A stretch of DNA of 38,916 bases from an uncultured Granulicella sp. (GTDB taxonomy: Bacteria; Acidobacteriota; Terriglobia; Terriglobales; Acidobacteriaceae), in assembly GCA_937873145.1 (NCBI GenBank), contig CALMVK010000157.1, positions 1 through 38,916 of the forward strand. Reading direction: 5' to 3'. Under the pieces are notes generated by a model that saw only the letters and a program-made list of their open reading frames with translations, searched no databases and had not been told where the DNA came from. The translations under genes were made by a program, and so were the position numbers. Below, piece after piece: positions 1 through 8,261 of the stretch; the stretch's first letter is position 1, and each line of letters starts with the position of its first letter.

Positions 1-1
1 G

Positions 2-940
2 TTAGCTGCGCAAATTCCCTCCACAAACCAGACTTCCACAAATCAGACCCTGTCCCCCAGTCAGGCTCTGTCCACCAGTCAGTCCACCGCAAACGCTACC
101 CTAGGGCAAGCTCAGGCGGAGAGCCTTCTACTGGGGCCAGGAGATGTGGTCAGCATTCATGTCTTCGGCGAGCCGGAGCTGAGTGAGCCGCTGCGCGTGA
201 GTGATGCAGGCGACATCACCGAGCCGTTCGTCGGCAAGGTCCACGTCGCCGGCCTTACACCCAGCCAGGTTGCTGTCGCGCTGGAGCAGCAGTTCGTCGC
301 GCAGCAGTATCTGCTCGAGCCGCGCATCACGGTGACCGTCGAACAGTACTTCACCGAAAACATCGCGGTCGTTGGCCAAGTCAAGTCGGTTGGAACCTTT
401 GCGGCACCGACCGGACGCACCATCTCAGAGGTCATCGCGCAGGCAGGAGGCCTCCTCGACAACGCTGACCGTCACGTCGTCATTCGTCGTCACGCCGACG
501 GCCGTGAAGTCCCTTTCTTTTTTTCAAACTCTCCCGGGAGTCTGCTCGGAGATCAGCCGATCGTTTATCCGGGAGACACCGTCTTCGTTCCCAAGGCCGG
601 CACCGTGTATATGATGGGAGACGTAGCACGCGCGGGAGGCTATGTGATGAACAACGATCACTCGCAGCTCACCGCACTCCAGTTGCTCGCCCTTGCCGGC
701 GGCGCCAACAATACCTCACGTCCGTCGCGCGCTCGGCTGGTTCGTCAAGGTCCGGACGGCGCTCCTCATGAGGTTCAGCTTGCTCTTGACGAGATGCGCA
801 AGGGTTTAGCTCCCGATGTACTCTTGCTCCCCGACGACATCGTCTACGTGCCCTTTAGCTATCTGAAGAATATTGCCGTCTCTTTGCCCGCGATCGTTGC
901 CTCGGCAGCCTCGGCAGCGGTCTACGTCATCCGACAATAA
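2..940 (+). CDS. Polysaccharide export outer-membrane protein, Wza-like (5' truncated)
   Basis: The reading frame is open to the left edge of the window, so the true start and any signal peptide or lipobox lie outside it. The first visible residues are a Q/S/T-rich linker. Then comes LLGPGDVVSIHVFGEPELSE, the typical opening of the polysaccharide biosynthesis/export domain. Two SLBB-like beta-grasp segments follow, around VVGQVKSVGTFAAPTGRTIS and YMMGDVARAGGYVMN. A hydrophobic, alanine-rich C-terminus (SLPAIVASAASAAVYVI) may be the membrane-spanning helix of a Wza-type channel. Wza proteins form the outer-membrane pore through which capsular or exopolysaccharide leaves the cell. The stop lies one base before the next gene, a glycosyltransferase, so the two are probably one transcript. 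Family assignment is firm; the exact polymer is unknown. Confidence 0.88.
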   Translation, partial: LAAQIPSTNQTSTNQTLSPSQALSTSQSTANATLGQAQAESLLLGPGDVVSIHVFGEPELSEPLRVSDAGDITEPFVGKVHVAGLTPSQVAVALEQQFVAQQYLLEPRITVTVEQYFTENIAVVGQVKSVGTFAAPTGRTISEVIAQAGGLLDNADRHVVIRRHADGREVPFFFSNSPGSLLGDQPIVYPGDTVFVPKAGTVYMMGDVARAGGYVMNNDHSQLTALQLLALAGGANNTSRPSRARLVRQGPDGAPHEVQLALDEMRKGLAPDVLLLPDDIVYVPFSYLKNIAVSLPAIVASAASAAVYVIRQ

Positions 941-941
941 T

Positions 942-1889
942 ATGTCCAAGGTCAGCGTCATCATCAACGCCAAATCGCGGCCTGTGGAGGTCGTTCACGC
1001 CATCCGCAGTGTGTTAGCGCAGACCTTTCAACCCATGGAAGTTCTTGTCGTTGTCGATGGGCCCGAGCCCGCCACCCAACTCGCTTTATCCGACTTTCAA
1101 TCCAGCTTCACTTTTGCCCCCTTCAAGGTTCTCGTCAACCCGGTCAACGTAGGTCTAGCTGAAGCCCGCAACGTTGGCGTACGCGCCACAACCGGCGACT
1201 ACGTCGCATTTCTGGACGATGACGATGAATGGCTGCCAACCAAAATCGAGCAGCAACTGCTTGTCGCCGGAACACTTGCCGGCCATCACCACTTCATCGC
1301 CTGCCGTCTGCTCGAAAAGACTGAAAAAGCCGAGAAGATTTGGCCGGAGACGCTCCCCAACGGCCGGGAGCCCTTCAGCGAGTACCTGTTTGTGCATCGT
1401 GGCATGATGCTTCCCTCTACCTTTCTAATCTCGCGGGCGCTCTTGCAAAAAGTCCCATTCACCGCGGGCCTGCGCCACATTGAAGACATCGACTGGATGC
1501 TGCGCGCCGCGGCTCTGCCAGAGACACGCATCGCCGTTGCCCAGGATGTGCTCACGATCTACAACAATCATGCGACCGGTGGACGCGAAAGCCGCAATTT
1601 CCCTTGGCATACTTTCTATGTCTGGAGCGTCCTTCACCGTACGCTCTTTACTCCGCTCGCCTACTCCTGCTTCATCACACGAACGGTCGTGCCTCGCGCC
1701 AAAAGTGCAGGAGCCAGCCCTCGTCAGCTGCTTCATCTCTTCTCTGCAGCCTTGCTGCTCGGATCGATCAACCTGACCGCCATCTCCTCCTTTCTCTTCT
1801 CCTCTCTCTTGAGTCAAGAGAGAAAAGCCTGGGGACGCCGCGTGCTCTCGAAGCAAGCTAGACTCGCCACCCGTGAGACTGCAAAATGA
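942..1889 (+). CDS. Family 2 glycosyltransferase
   Basis: This 315-residue protein opens with MSKVSVIINAKSRPVEVVHA, the nucleotide-binding start of a GT-A fold. The acidic cluster YVAFLDDDDEWLPTKIEQQL supplies the metal-binding DxD-type residues, and HIEDIDWMLRAA carries the ED motif expected of the catalytic base region. A hydrophobic C-terminal stretch (LLHLFSAALLLGSINLTAIS) could associate with the membrane. GT2 enzymes transfer a sugar from a nucleotide donor to a growing lipid-linked oligosaccharide on the cytoplasmic face. The ATG at 942 is chosen because it follows the export gene's stop by one base; an open frame extends further upstream but overlaps that gene. No clear Shine-Dalgarno is visible, which fits translational coupling. 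Donor and acceptor cannot be told from sequence. Confidence 0.88.
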   Translation: MSKVSVIINAKSRPVEVVHAIRSVLAQTFQPMEVLVVVDGPEPATQLALSDFQSSFTFAPFKVLVNPVNVGLAEARNVGVRATTGDYVAFLDDDDEWLPTKIEQQLLVAGTLAGHHHFIACRLLEKTEKAEKIWPETLPNGREPFSEYLFVHRGMMLPSTFLISRALLQKVPFTAGLRHIEDIDWMLRAAALPETRIAVAQDVLTIYNNHATGGRESRNFPWHTFYVWSVLHRTLFTPLAYSCFITRTVVPRAKSAGASPRQLLHLFSAALLLGSINLTAISSFLFSSLLSQERKAWGRRVLSKQARLATRETAK

Positions 1890-2021
1890 TAGCCGCCAGC
1901 TCGCTGGCAGAGGAGCGTCTGTCTTGCGCCTGAAAGGCTACTCCGCCCGTGTGCGCTCTGCCCCGCTCGCCGCCTAATCCATCGCATCCCTCCCTACCCA
2001 TCCACCCGACAGGAGACGTAC

Positions 2022-3137
2022 GTGATCTACCACTTGTTCGATGAGCGCGAGATCTTCTCCGAGTTTGAGGGCGGAGCCATCTCCCGCTGGGCCGCCAACG
2101 TGCTCCGCCATCAGCCCGACACGCACATCGTCTGCTCCAAAGCCGACGACTCCTGGGGCTTCACTCCCGAGCGTATCCATGTCGCGCCTCGGCTCTCCCG
2201 CTACATGAACTACCGCGCGCGACGCTTCTACCCGGTCTGGCTCAATCGCTTCCTGCTTGGCCGCCTCTACGGCAAGGATCTCCCCGCCTTCCGTCCTGGC
2301 GATGTCGTCTGGGTCCACGGACAGCCTGCCATCGCGGCGGCTTTACTTCCGCGGATCAAAGCCGCCAAAGCCAAGCTCGTCCTCCATCTTCACGGCTCGG
2401 CATTCCTTACCCACGCTGCCGGTTTGCTCAAGTATGTCGCCCGCGGCGCTGACCTGCTTGTCTTCTGCAGCCAGTTCTTGGAGCGCGAAGCCAAAGGCCG
2501 CTTCCCGCATCTGGAGCGCACCACCGTCCTCTACAACGGGGCCGACGGCCGGCTCTTCCACCCACATCCAGACGGAACTCGCACCGGGCCGCCGATCGAA
2601 ATTCTCTTTGCCAGCCGCCTTGTACCGGAAAAAGGAGCGCACGTCCTGCTCGAAGCCATGCGCCTGCTCGCGCATCAGCAGGCTCCCGTCCATGCCGTCA
2701 TCTGCGGAGCCGCATTCTTCGGAGGTAGCGCTCCCACGCCCTACGTCCACTCCCTGCAGCAAGACGTTCCTGCCAACGTCACCTTCGTCGGTTACGAGCA
2801 CGGCCAGACCCTCGCCGAACGCTTCCGCGCCTCGGACCTGTTCTGTCTTCCCGCCACCTATGAGGATCCCTTCCCGCTCGTTACGCTTGAAGCCATGGCC
2901 TCCGGCCTGCCCGTTGTGGCGAGCGCAACCGGAGGCATTCCCGAGGCCTTCCGCGCCGGAGGAGGCAAGCTCATCGCGCCCAATGACGCCAGGCTGCTCG
3001 CCGACACGCTCCTCCACCTGGCCCAAGATCCCAGCCAACGCCGGCTGCTCGCCGAAGAGGCACGCCGATCCTTCGAGCAGTCCTTCTCCTGGGCCACCAT
3101 CGAGGCACGCTACAGCACCCTGCTGGAGGCACTCTGA
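2022..3137 (+). CDS. Family 4 glycosyltransferase (GT-B fold)
   Basis: 371 residues starting at GTG, with AGGAG at 2011-2015 placed six bases ahead. The N-terminal half is the acceptor-binding Rossmann domain. The C-terminal half starts near EILFASRLVPEKGAHVLLEA, the usual donor-binding segment of GT4. It also contains EDPFPLVTLEAMASGLPVVA, the E-x7-E motif that contacts the nucleotide sugar, followed by GGIPEAF. The role is cytoplasmic addition of a sugar in assembly of the exopolysaccharide repeat unit. The gene is separated from the preceding GT2 gene by 132 bases in which I see no gene. It runs directly into the flippase gene downstream. Sugar specificity is not readable from the sequence. 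Confidence 0.9.
   Translation: MIYHLFDEREIFSEFEGGAISRWAANVLRHQPDTHIVCSKADDSWGFTPERIHVAPRLSRYMNYRARRFYPVWLNRFLLGRLYGKDLPAFRPGDVVWVHGQPAIAAALLPRIKAAKAKLVLHLHGSAFLTHAAGLLKYVARGADLLVFCSQFLEREAKGRFPHLERTTVLYNGADGRLFHPHPDGTRTGPPIEILFASRLVPEKGAHVLLEAMRLLAHQQAPVHAVICGAAFFGGSAPTPYVHSLQQDVPANVTFVGYEHGQTLAERFRASDLFCLPATYEDPFPLVTLEAMASGLPVVASATGGIPEAFRAGGGKLIAPNDARLLADTLLHLAQDPSQRRLLAEEARRSFEQSFSWATIEARYSTLLEAL
3125..3129 (+). promoter_or_regulatory. Possible ribosome binding site for a CTG start of the flippase
   Basis: GGAGG lies inside the end of the GT4 gene, four bases before a CTG at 3134 that overlaps the GT4 stop (CTGA). The flippase reading frame is open from that CTG and gives LKSVLARNASW before the first ATG at 3167. 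That ATG has no Shine-Dalgarno of its own. The start assignment is inference. Confidence 0.35.
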
Positions 3138-3166
3138 AAAGCGTTCTTGCGCGCAACGCCAGCTGG

Positions 3167-4429
3167 ATGTTCCTCGGCCAGGGCCTGTCACTCGCTATCC
3201 AGGGCGTCTACTTCGTCATGATCGCTCGCCTGCTGGGGGCGACAGACTATGGGCTCTACGTTGCAATCGTCTCGTTCATCTCGCTGGGAGGACAGTTCGG
3301 CACGCTTGGCTCCGGCTACGTGCTGCTCCGCTACGTCAGCGCCGACCGCGCCGTGTTCGCCCGCTACTGGGGCAATATCCTGCTTACCACGGCCGTCTCC
3401 GGGGCGCTGGTTGTCCTGCTGCTTGTTACGCTCAGTCGCTGGGTGCTGCCCGATGCTCCCTGGCACCTGGTTCTACTGGTGGGCATTAGTGACGCCGTCC
3501 TCGGAGGCCTCGTCCAATGCTGCGGCCAGGCCTTCCAAAGCTTTGAGCAGATGGGCAAAACCGCCACCATCAGCTTCAGCGTCAACCTGCTGCGGCTGCT
3601 CGCTGCCCTCGGCTTGTACTTCCGCTTCCACACCGCCACTACCACGGAGTGGGCGGTCGCTGTGCTCGCTGTCTCCGGCATCGTCACCTTCGGCGCCGTA
3701 ACCGAGGTTGGACGCCGGCTCGGCAAGCCTCGCTTCGAGCCCAAGCTGCTTCCCGCCCACGCCGGAGAAGGCGCCATCTTCGCCATCTCCTCCTCTACCA
3801 CCTCCGTTTACAACGATATCGACAAGATCATGATGGGGCACCTGGGCATGAATGCCGCCGTCGGCATCTACGCCCTCGCCTATCGCGCCATCAACGTCGC
3901 CACCATGCCTGTCTTCGCCATCCACTCCGCAGCCTTTCCGCGCTTCTTCCAGCAAGGCAGCCAAGGCCTCAGCCATACTCTTCCGCTCGCCCGGCGCCTG
4001 CAACTACGCACGTTTGCCGTTACCGCTTCGGCCGCAGTCGTCATGTTTTTCGCCGCTCCGCTGATCCCTCTGCTCGCCGGCAAAGCCTATCTCGAAAGCG
4101 TAACGGCACTGCGCGGCTTGTGCATCATTCCCGTCTTCCGCAGTCTGCAGTGGAGCTCCGGAGACGCGCTCGCCGGCTCCGGCCTGCAACGCTATCGGCT
4201 GGGCCTGCAGGCAGGAGCCGGCCTGTTCAATTTTCTGCTCAACCTCTACCTCATCCCACGCTACTCCTGGCATGGCGCCGTCTGGTCCTCGCTCGCAACC
4301 GACGGCTCACTCGGCGTCGCCAGCTGGCTGCTTTATCTTCTGCTTATGCGCAGACCGTCTGCCGGAACACCTGGCATGCTTGAACCCGCCCCTAGCTCTC
4401 AGGCAGAGGAGCAAGCCGAGAACGGATAA
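3167..4429 (+). CDS. Oligosaccharide flippase, Wzx/polysaccharide biosynthesis family
   Basis: About 420 residues with some twelve hydrophobic segments along the whole length, beginning FLGQGLSLAIQGVYFVMIAR LLG. The first helix followed by a short ARLLGATDYGLY stretch is typical of the MATE/Wzx superfamily. These proteins turn the undecaprenyl-linked repeat unit from the cytoplasmic to the periplasmic leaflet. The ATG at 3167 is the first standard start, but it would cut off residues ahead of helix 1. An upstream CTG at 3134 with GGAGG in front may be the real start, adding SVLARNASW. The 3' end overlaps the convergent acyltransferase gene by 38 bases. The position after two glycosyltransferases supports a role in exopolysaccharide export. 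No Wzy polymerase is visible in the window. Confidence 0.88.
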   Translation: MFLGQGLSLAIQGVYFVMIARLLGATDYGLYVAIVSFISLGGQFGTLGSGYVLLRYVSADRAVFARYWGNILLTTAVSGALVVLLLVTLSRWVLPDAPWHLVLLVGISDAVLGGLVQCCGQAFQSFEQMGKTATISFSVNLLRLLAALGLYFRFHTATTTEWAVAVLAVSGIVTFGAVTEVGRRLGKPRFEPKLLPAHAGEGAIFAISSSTTSVYNDIDKIMMGHLGMNAAVGIYALAYRAINVATMPVFAIHSAAFPRFFQQGSQGLSHTLPLARRLQLRTFAVTASAAVVMFFAAPLIPLLAGKAYLESVTALRGLCIIPVFRSLQWSSGDALAGSGLQRYRLGLQAGAGLFNFLLNLYLIPRYSWHGAVWSSLATDGSLGVASWLLYLLLMRRPSAGTPGMLEPAPSSQAEEQAENG

Positions 4430-5171
4430 CGCGCGCCGGCACACCCGCCAACACCGAATAAGGCGGATATTCGCCTGCCCGCACCAGCGATCCAGCCCCT
4501 ACGATCGAGCCTCGCCCTATCGTCACGCCGCCTAAAAAAGTTACATTTGCCCCAACCCAACAGTCGTCCTCGATCGTAATAGGAAGAGGCTGAATGCCTT
4601 GCAGCCGCATCGCTTTGGTCGTATCCGCATACAGATGCGTCTCTGCATGAAAGGAGACATGCTGACCCATAATCACGTCTTCCCCAATCGAAATCATGCC
4701 GCCCGCACCGAAAAAAGAGTAGGCGTCACAGGAAGAGTTCCGGCCCATATACAGACCTTGCCCGATATGGGTCGCGCTGCTTGCCCGGATGATTGAATAA
4801 GCTCCGATGGAGACATTGTCCGAGAGGTGGATGCCGAATTCAGCGAGTCCATCCAGCAGCACCCCTGCTTCCACCGTGACATTGCTCCCGAAACTGCATC
4901 CAGAGGCATTGCGGAAAATGACCCGCGGACCCAAAAAAACAAGCGCGGGGCGCAGACTGAAGATGGTTGTTTTGAGTAGCCCACGCATCATCCATACGCT
5001 GCGGCGAACCAGCGAAGCGGCCAAATTGCGCAACGGCATTCTCTGATCGATCTGATACGGCCTACCCTTCGCCTTGCTGATAAATGCGTCGAGTAAAGGA
5101 TAAGCCATCTTTTTGAGAGGGAAGTCGCTTCTGAGCCTATCGCGACTTAAACAGAAAGGCAATAAATTCAT
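4392..5171 (-). CDS. Hexapeptide-repeat acyltransferase (WcaF/colanic-acid acetyltransferase type)
   Basis: 259 residues, or 238 if the internal Met at residue 22 (MAYPLLDAF) is the start; neither has a clear Shine-Dalgarno. The middle and C-terminal parts show the isoleucine-patch repeat of a left-handed beta helix: FGIHLSDNVSIGAYSIIRA, THIGQGLYMGRN, ISIGEDVIMGQHVSFHAETH and ITIEDDCWVGANVTFLGGVT. The chain ends GAGSLVRAGEYPPYSVLAGV-PARVI, the closing signature of the family. HAETH carries the probable catalytic histidine. These enzymes acetylate sugars from acetyl-CoA in the cytoplasm, here probably in the exopolysaccharide repeat unit. It is transcribed against its neighbours from the 423-base intergenic region and overlaps the flippase gene at its 3' end. 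Confidence 0.88.
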   Translation of the reverse strand: MNLLPFCLSRDRLRSDFPLKKMAYPLLDAFISKAKGRPYQIDQRMPLRNLAASLVRRSVWMMRGLLKTTIFSLRPALVFLGPRVIFRNASGCSFGSNVTVEAGVLLDGLAEFGIHLSDNVSIGAYSIIRASSATHIGQGLYMGRNSSCDAYSFFGAGGMISIGEDVIMGQHVSFHAETHLYADTTKAMRLQGIQPLPITIEDDCWVGANVTFLGGVTIGRGSIVGAGSLVRAGEYPPYSVLAGVPARVIRSRLAPLPES

Positions 5172-5200
5172 AGAGAGTGTAATCGATTGATACCCTTTGT

Positions 5201-5243
5201 CTTGTAGGTTGTTTTCTCTCTTCTCTCCGGATTTACCTACAAG
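5201..5243. promoter_or_regulatory. Inverted repeat CTTGTAGGT / ACCTACAAG, operator-like
   Basis: CTTGTAGGT at 5201-5209 is the exact reverse complement of ACCTACAAG at 5235-5243, with 25 bases between. A third half-site, CTTGTAG, lies at 5333-5339. The pair sits about 30 to 70 bases upstream of the acyltransferase start, where a regulator could act. The binding protein is unknown. Confidence 0.4.
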
Positions 5244-5417
5244 TCGAAGAGATGGACAAGTTCACATCTAGTCAATCCCCTCTAAGTGGAACGGAATTTT
5301 GCAGCATCTTTCCAAATTTTCCCGGGTTTGCCCTTGTAGAAGCGTTTAGGGGGCAAAAAGATTGACAGTGCTGTTAAGTTATTGTTAGCCTTCCGACAAC
5401 CCCAATCTTTATTCCTT

Positions 5418-5434
5418 CTAACGAGAATCGTTAG
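5418..5434. promoter_or_regulatory. Perfect palindrome CTAACGA-GAA-TCGTTAG, probable operator
   Basis: Seven-base arms flank a three-base centre. The right arm overlaps the place of a -35 box (5431-5436), 17 bases ahead of TACAAT at 5454-5459. That is the position from which a repressor would block the promoter of the initiating transferase gene at 5595. A related GTTAG half-site occurs at 5384-5388. Confidence 0.45.
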
Positions 5435-5459
5435 TTCCAATTTGGTCCAGAGCTACAAT
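5431..5459 (+). promoter_or_regulatory. Candidate sigma-70-type promoter for the initiating transferase
   Basis: TACAAT at 5454-5459 matches the -10 consensus in five of six positions. The -35 place (TTAGTT, 5431-5436, 17-base spacer) is poor, as in activated or repressed promoters. Transcription would start near 5466 and leave a leader of about 130 bases. This is inference from consensus only. Confidence 0.3.
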
Positions 5460-5594
5460 ATTTATAAAAAAATAGCTTTCCCTCTGGCTTGATATGCCTG
5501 AGACTTAAGCTGCACAAGAGCTGACATTGAACTGAAGACCTGCAAGATTTGAAGCTTCGAAGGACGGCGCAAGCTGCCCAGACTGGAGAGCAAG

Positions 5595-7109
5595 ATGGTC
5601 ACCGAGCGTAAGACCTTAGGAGTCCAACCTTTGGACTCGGAGGTGCATTTCTGGAGAAGTGCCTTCGGCCCCTCGGTCCACAAGCTTCGCAACGCGCAGT
5701 TTCGCAGCAACAGTCTCTACCACAACCTGCGTACGCTGGTTCCCATTCTGGTACTGGTCGCGGTTTGGCTGACTGTCATTCACTGGCAGCCTGGGTCCGA
5801 TTTCCATCAGCTCCTCAGCAAATCCGTCTCCGTGCGTCACCTGCTGCTCGCCTGCGGAGTCTCCGGGCTCTGGAATCTCTGGCTCCGGCTCTCTATGTAT
5901 GAAATGCGCTCGGTTCGCAAAGACATCTATGCCGAGCTCTCCCGCCTTAGCCTTTGCTCGCTTGCCTGCGGCTCGCTGCTGTTGGTCGGCAACGTTGGCC
6001 GTGGACAGTATCTGCTCGGTCTCGAGCTTGGCGGCATGATCTCGCTTGGCCTCATCCTGACCTCCCTTGGACTGCTCGGCAGCTTCCTGGTCGGTGCCGC
6101 ACTCTCGCCCCGCATCCTGCGCAGGCGTGCCGCCATTATCGTCGGGACCGGGCCGCGTGCTGAAATTCTCCGCGAGCGCCTCCAAGGCCAATACTCCCCC
6201 TTCAATCTCTACGGCTGTGTCGACGACGAGTACCTCGGTGAGGGGGATGGTGACGCGCGCGGCTTCTATCTCGGCACCATCGATCAGCTTCCCGACCTGC
6301 TCAAGACCAATCCGATCGAGATTGTGCTTATCGGGCTTCCTATTAAATCGAAATACGATGAAATTCAACGTGTGATCGATATTTGCGAATCGGTCGGCGT
6401 CGAATCGCACTACATGCGCGATGTCTTCAACACCTCACGCGCGCGCCTCGAAGTCGGCTCCAGCTCCTCGCAGCACTTCAACGTACTCAGTACGCTCACC
6501 CATCATCCCAAGCAGGCTTTGAAGCGCTGCATTGATGTGGTTGCTGCCAGCACACTCATCGTGCTCACTTCGCCCATTATGCTCGTGGCCGCCATCGCGG
6601 TGATGGTGAGCAGTCCCGGCCCGATCCTGTTCACGCAACAGCGCTACGGCCGCCATCGCGAACGCTTCCCCATGTTCAAGTTCCGTTCCATGGTGGTCGA
6701 CGCCGAGAAGCAGCAGGCACAGCTTGAGTCGCTGAACGACGCTCAGGGTCCCGTGTTCAAACTGAAGTCTGACCCCCGCGTCACCCGCGTCGGAAACTTT
6801 CTCCGCCGCACCTCGATCGATGAGCTTCCACAACTCTTCAATGTCGTCCGCGGTGAGATGTCGCTGGTTGGCCCGCGCCCGCTCACCATGCGCGATGTCG
6901 GCAAGTTTGAAGAGACCTGGTTGCTGCGCCGGTTCAGTGTTCGTCCAGGCCTCACCTGCGTGTGGCAGGTGAGCGGCAGAAGCAATACCTCGTTCGAACG
7001 CTGGATCAAGCAAGACCTCAGCTACATCGACGAGTGGTCCTTATCGCTCGACTTTAAAATTCTGCTGATGACCATCCCGGCGGTTCTGCGTGGCAGCGGC
7101 GCGGTCTAG
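5595..7109 (+). CDS. Exopolysaccharide initiating sugar-phosphate transferase (WbaP/polyprenyl glycosylphosphotransferase)
   Basis: 504 residues; GGAGAG at 5585-5590 precedes the ATG. The order is four to five hydrophobic helices (about residues 45-185), a Rossmann-like CoA-binding-3 domain starting [19 protein letters not shown], one further helix ([20 protein letters not shown]), and the catalytic bacterial sugar-transferase domain. That domain shows [39 protein letters not shown] and [11 protein letters not shown], with the DE pair and the SLVGPRP signature. Such enzymes move a sugar-1-phosphate (often glucose or galactose) from UDP-sugar to undecaprenyl phosphate, the first step of repeat-unit assembly. 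The gene has its own control region and ends tail to tail with the PepSY gene; the two stop codons share the bases CTAG. Confidence 0.94.
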   Translation: MVTERKTLGVQPLDSEVHFWRSAFGPSVHKLRNAQFRSNSLYHNLRTLVPILVLVAVWLTVIHWQPGSDFHQLLSKSVSVRHLLLACGVSGLWNLWLRLSMYEMRSVRKDIYAELSRLSLCSLACGSLLLVGNVGRGQYLLGLELGGMISLGLILTSLGLLGSFLVGAALSPRILRRRAAIIVGTGPRAEILRERLQGQYSPFNLYGCVDDEYLGEGDGDARGFYLGTIDQLPDLLKTNPIEIVLIGLPIKSKYDEIQRVIDICESVGVESHYMRDVFNTSRARLEVGSSSSQHFNVLSTLTHHPKQALKRCIDVVAASTLIVLTSPIMLVAAIAVMVSSPGPILFTQQRYGRHRERFPMFKFRSMVVDAEKQQAQLESLNDAQGPVFKLKSDPRVTRVGNFLRRTSIDELPQLFNVVRGEMSLVGPRPLTMRDVGKFEETWLLRRFSVRPGLTCVWQVSGRSNTSFERWIKQDLSYIDEWSLSLDFKILLMTIPAVLRGSGAV

Positions 7110-8254
7110 AACCAATTTTTCCAACGGCGACTCAGAAAACGATTCCAGTAAAGCACGGTTCCAGTCACCGTCAGCACAGCCAATGAGAGGCCGAGGGTCG
7201 CCCAAAGCAGCTTGAACGGAAGCCCCCACAGGGTGCCAAAGTGAAGCGGATGCATCGACCAAAGCAGCCAGTCGGCGAAGGTATGGCGCTCACCATAATG
7301 CCATACGCTCAGCAGATGTCCATCGCGGCGAACCCGCACGATGTCGCGATGGGAAAAGTCGCCAGGCTTCCCGCGGTCAAGCAGCACAGAACACTCTCGT
7401 GAGCGCAACTCCGGATTGCTGATACTCCACAGCCGTCCGTGCGGAGATGCCTGCTGAGCCGCGGCCAGAACGAGCGCAAGCGAAGCTGCCTCCTTGAGCT
7501 CCGGGCCAGAGTCCGTTCCCGCAGGAGACGCCATGCCGACCACTGGTGACACAAGTGCGACCGCCGCCGTGACCTGCCGGTACCAGGCGAAATAAACCCC
7601 GGAGAACGCCCACCAGACAACGATCGCAAGGGTCCAGAAGCCGACCGCGCTGTGAAGGTCGTAGTGGATGCGTCGCCAGCTTGCCCGCAGATTGACGCTT
7701 AAGCCGCGCCTCCAGGTGCGCGTACCCGGCCACCACAGCACCAGACCGGAGGCAGCAAGCACAAGCAACGCCCACGCACCCACCCCATTGATCTGCATAC
7801 CCCAGGCTTCCGGCAGAAGCAGGTAGGTGTGCAGGTCCCGCACCCAGTCAACCCAGCTATGCCGAGCCGGCTGCACATCTCCGGTAACGGGATCGGCAAT
7901 CCAGCGGACCGATGCTCCACCGGGATCTTTCCCCTCAAGCAGAAAGACTGGCAGCACAAGGGAAGGCATCTGCAGAGTGTCAACCACCGCCCCCGGTTGA
8001 GCGGCTTGCAGATGCTTTAGGACAACTTCGGGATCGGCGATGGTTCCGTTCCCAAACGCATGAAGCCCGCCCGGAAGCTGTGCACGCACCAGTTCTTCTT
8101 TGAAGACGAGCACCGTGCCTGAGAGCGAAATCACCAGCAAGTACAAGGCCGTCGCCAGACCCACCCAAAGGTGAATCTGGAAGACGGCCCTGCGGATCCA
8201 CAAGCGCCGCGGATGCTGCAGCAGATTTGTGATGAAGCTGCTGGGCGTCGTCAT
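7106..8254 (-). CDS. PepSY-associated transmembrane protein (iron-uptake reductase type)
   Basis: 382 residues from the ATG at 8254. It starts MTTPSSFITNLLQHPRRLW and runs into IHLWVGLATALYLLVISLSG, the characteristic first helix of the PepSY_TM family. Further helices are ALLVLAASGLVLWW, FWTLAIVVWWAFSGVYFAW and LLWATLGLSLAVLTVTGTVL, and a PepSY-like periplasmic loop lies between. The start is set by AGGAG, four bases ahead and overlapping the stop of the receptor gene; an upstream in-frame ATG would run into that gene. Family members sit beside siderophore receptors and are thought to reduce or release ferric iron in the inner membrane or periplasm. The operon with the TonB receptor supports this; biochemical proof is lacking for most members. 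Confidence 0.88.
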   Translation of the reverse strand: MTTPSSFITNLLQHPRRLWIRRAVFQIHLWVGLATALYLLVISLSGTVLVFKEELVRAQLPGGLHAFGNGTIADPEVVLKHLQAAQPGAVVDTLQMPSLVLPVFLLEGKDPGGASVRWIADPVTGDVQPARHSWVDWVRDLHTYLLLPEAWGMQINGVGAWALLVLAASGLVLWWPGTRTWRRGLSVNLRASWRRIHYDLHSAVGFWTLAIVVWWAFSGVYFAWYRQVTAAVALVSPVVGMASPAGTDSGPELKEAASLALVLAAAQQASPHGRLWSISNPELRSRECSVLLDRGKPGDFSHRDIVRVRRDGHLLSVWHYGERHTFADWLLWSMHPLHFGTLWGLPFKLLWATLGLSLAVLTVTGTVLYWNRFLSRRWKNWF

Positions 8255-8261
8255 GCCTCTC

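Larger units (their letters stand above)
5172..5594. other. Intergenic control region between two divergent exopolysaccharide genes
   Basis: 423 bases with no credible gene, markedly more AT-rich than its surroundings, between the acyltransferase (minus) and the initiating transferase (plus). It holds a 9-base inverted repeat (5201-5243), a further CTTGTAG copy (5333-5339), a perfect 17-base palindrome (5418-5434) and a TACAAT -10-like hexamer (5454-5459). This composition fits a divergent promoter region. Confidence 0.6.

Noticed and set aside
5362-5367. Perfect TTGACA as a -35 box
   Set aside because: No acceptable -10 hexamer lies 16-18 bases downstream; TACAAT at 5454 is too far away to pair with it.
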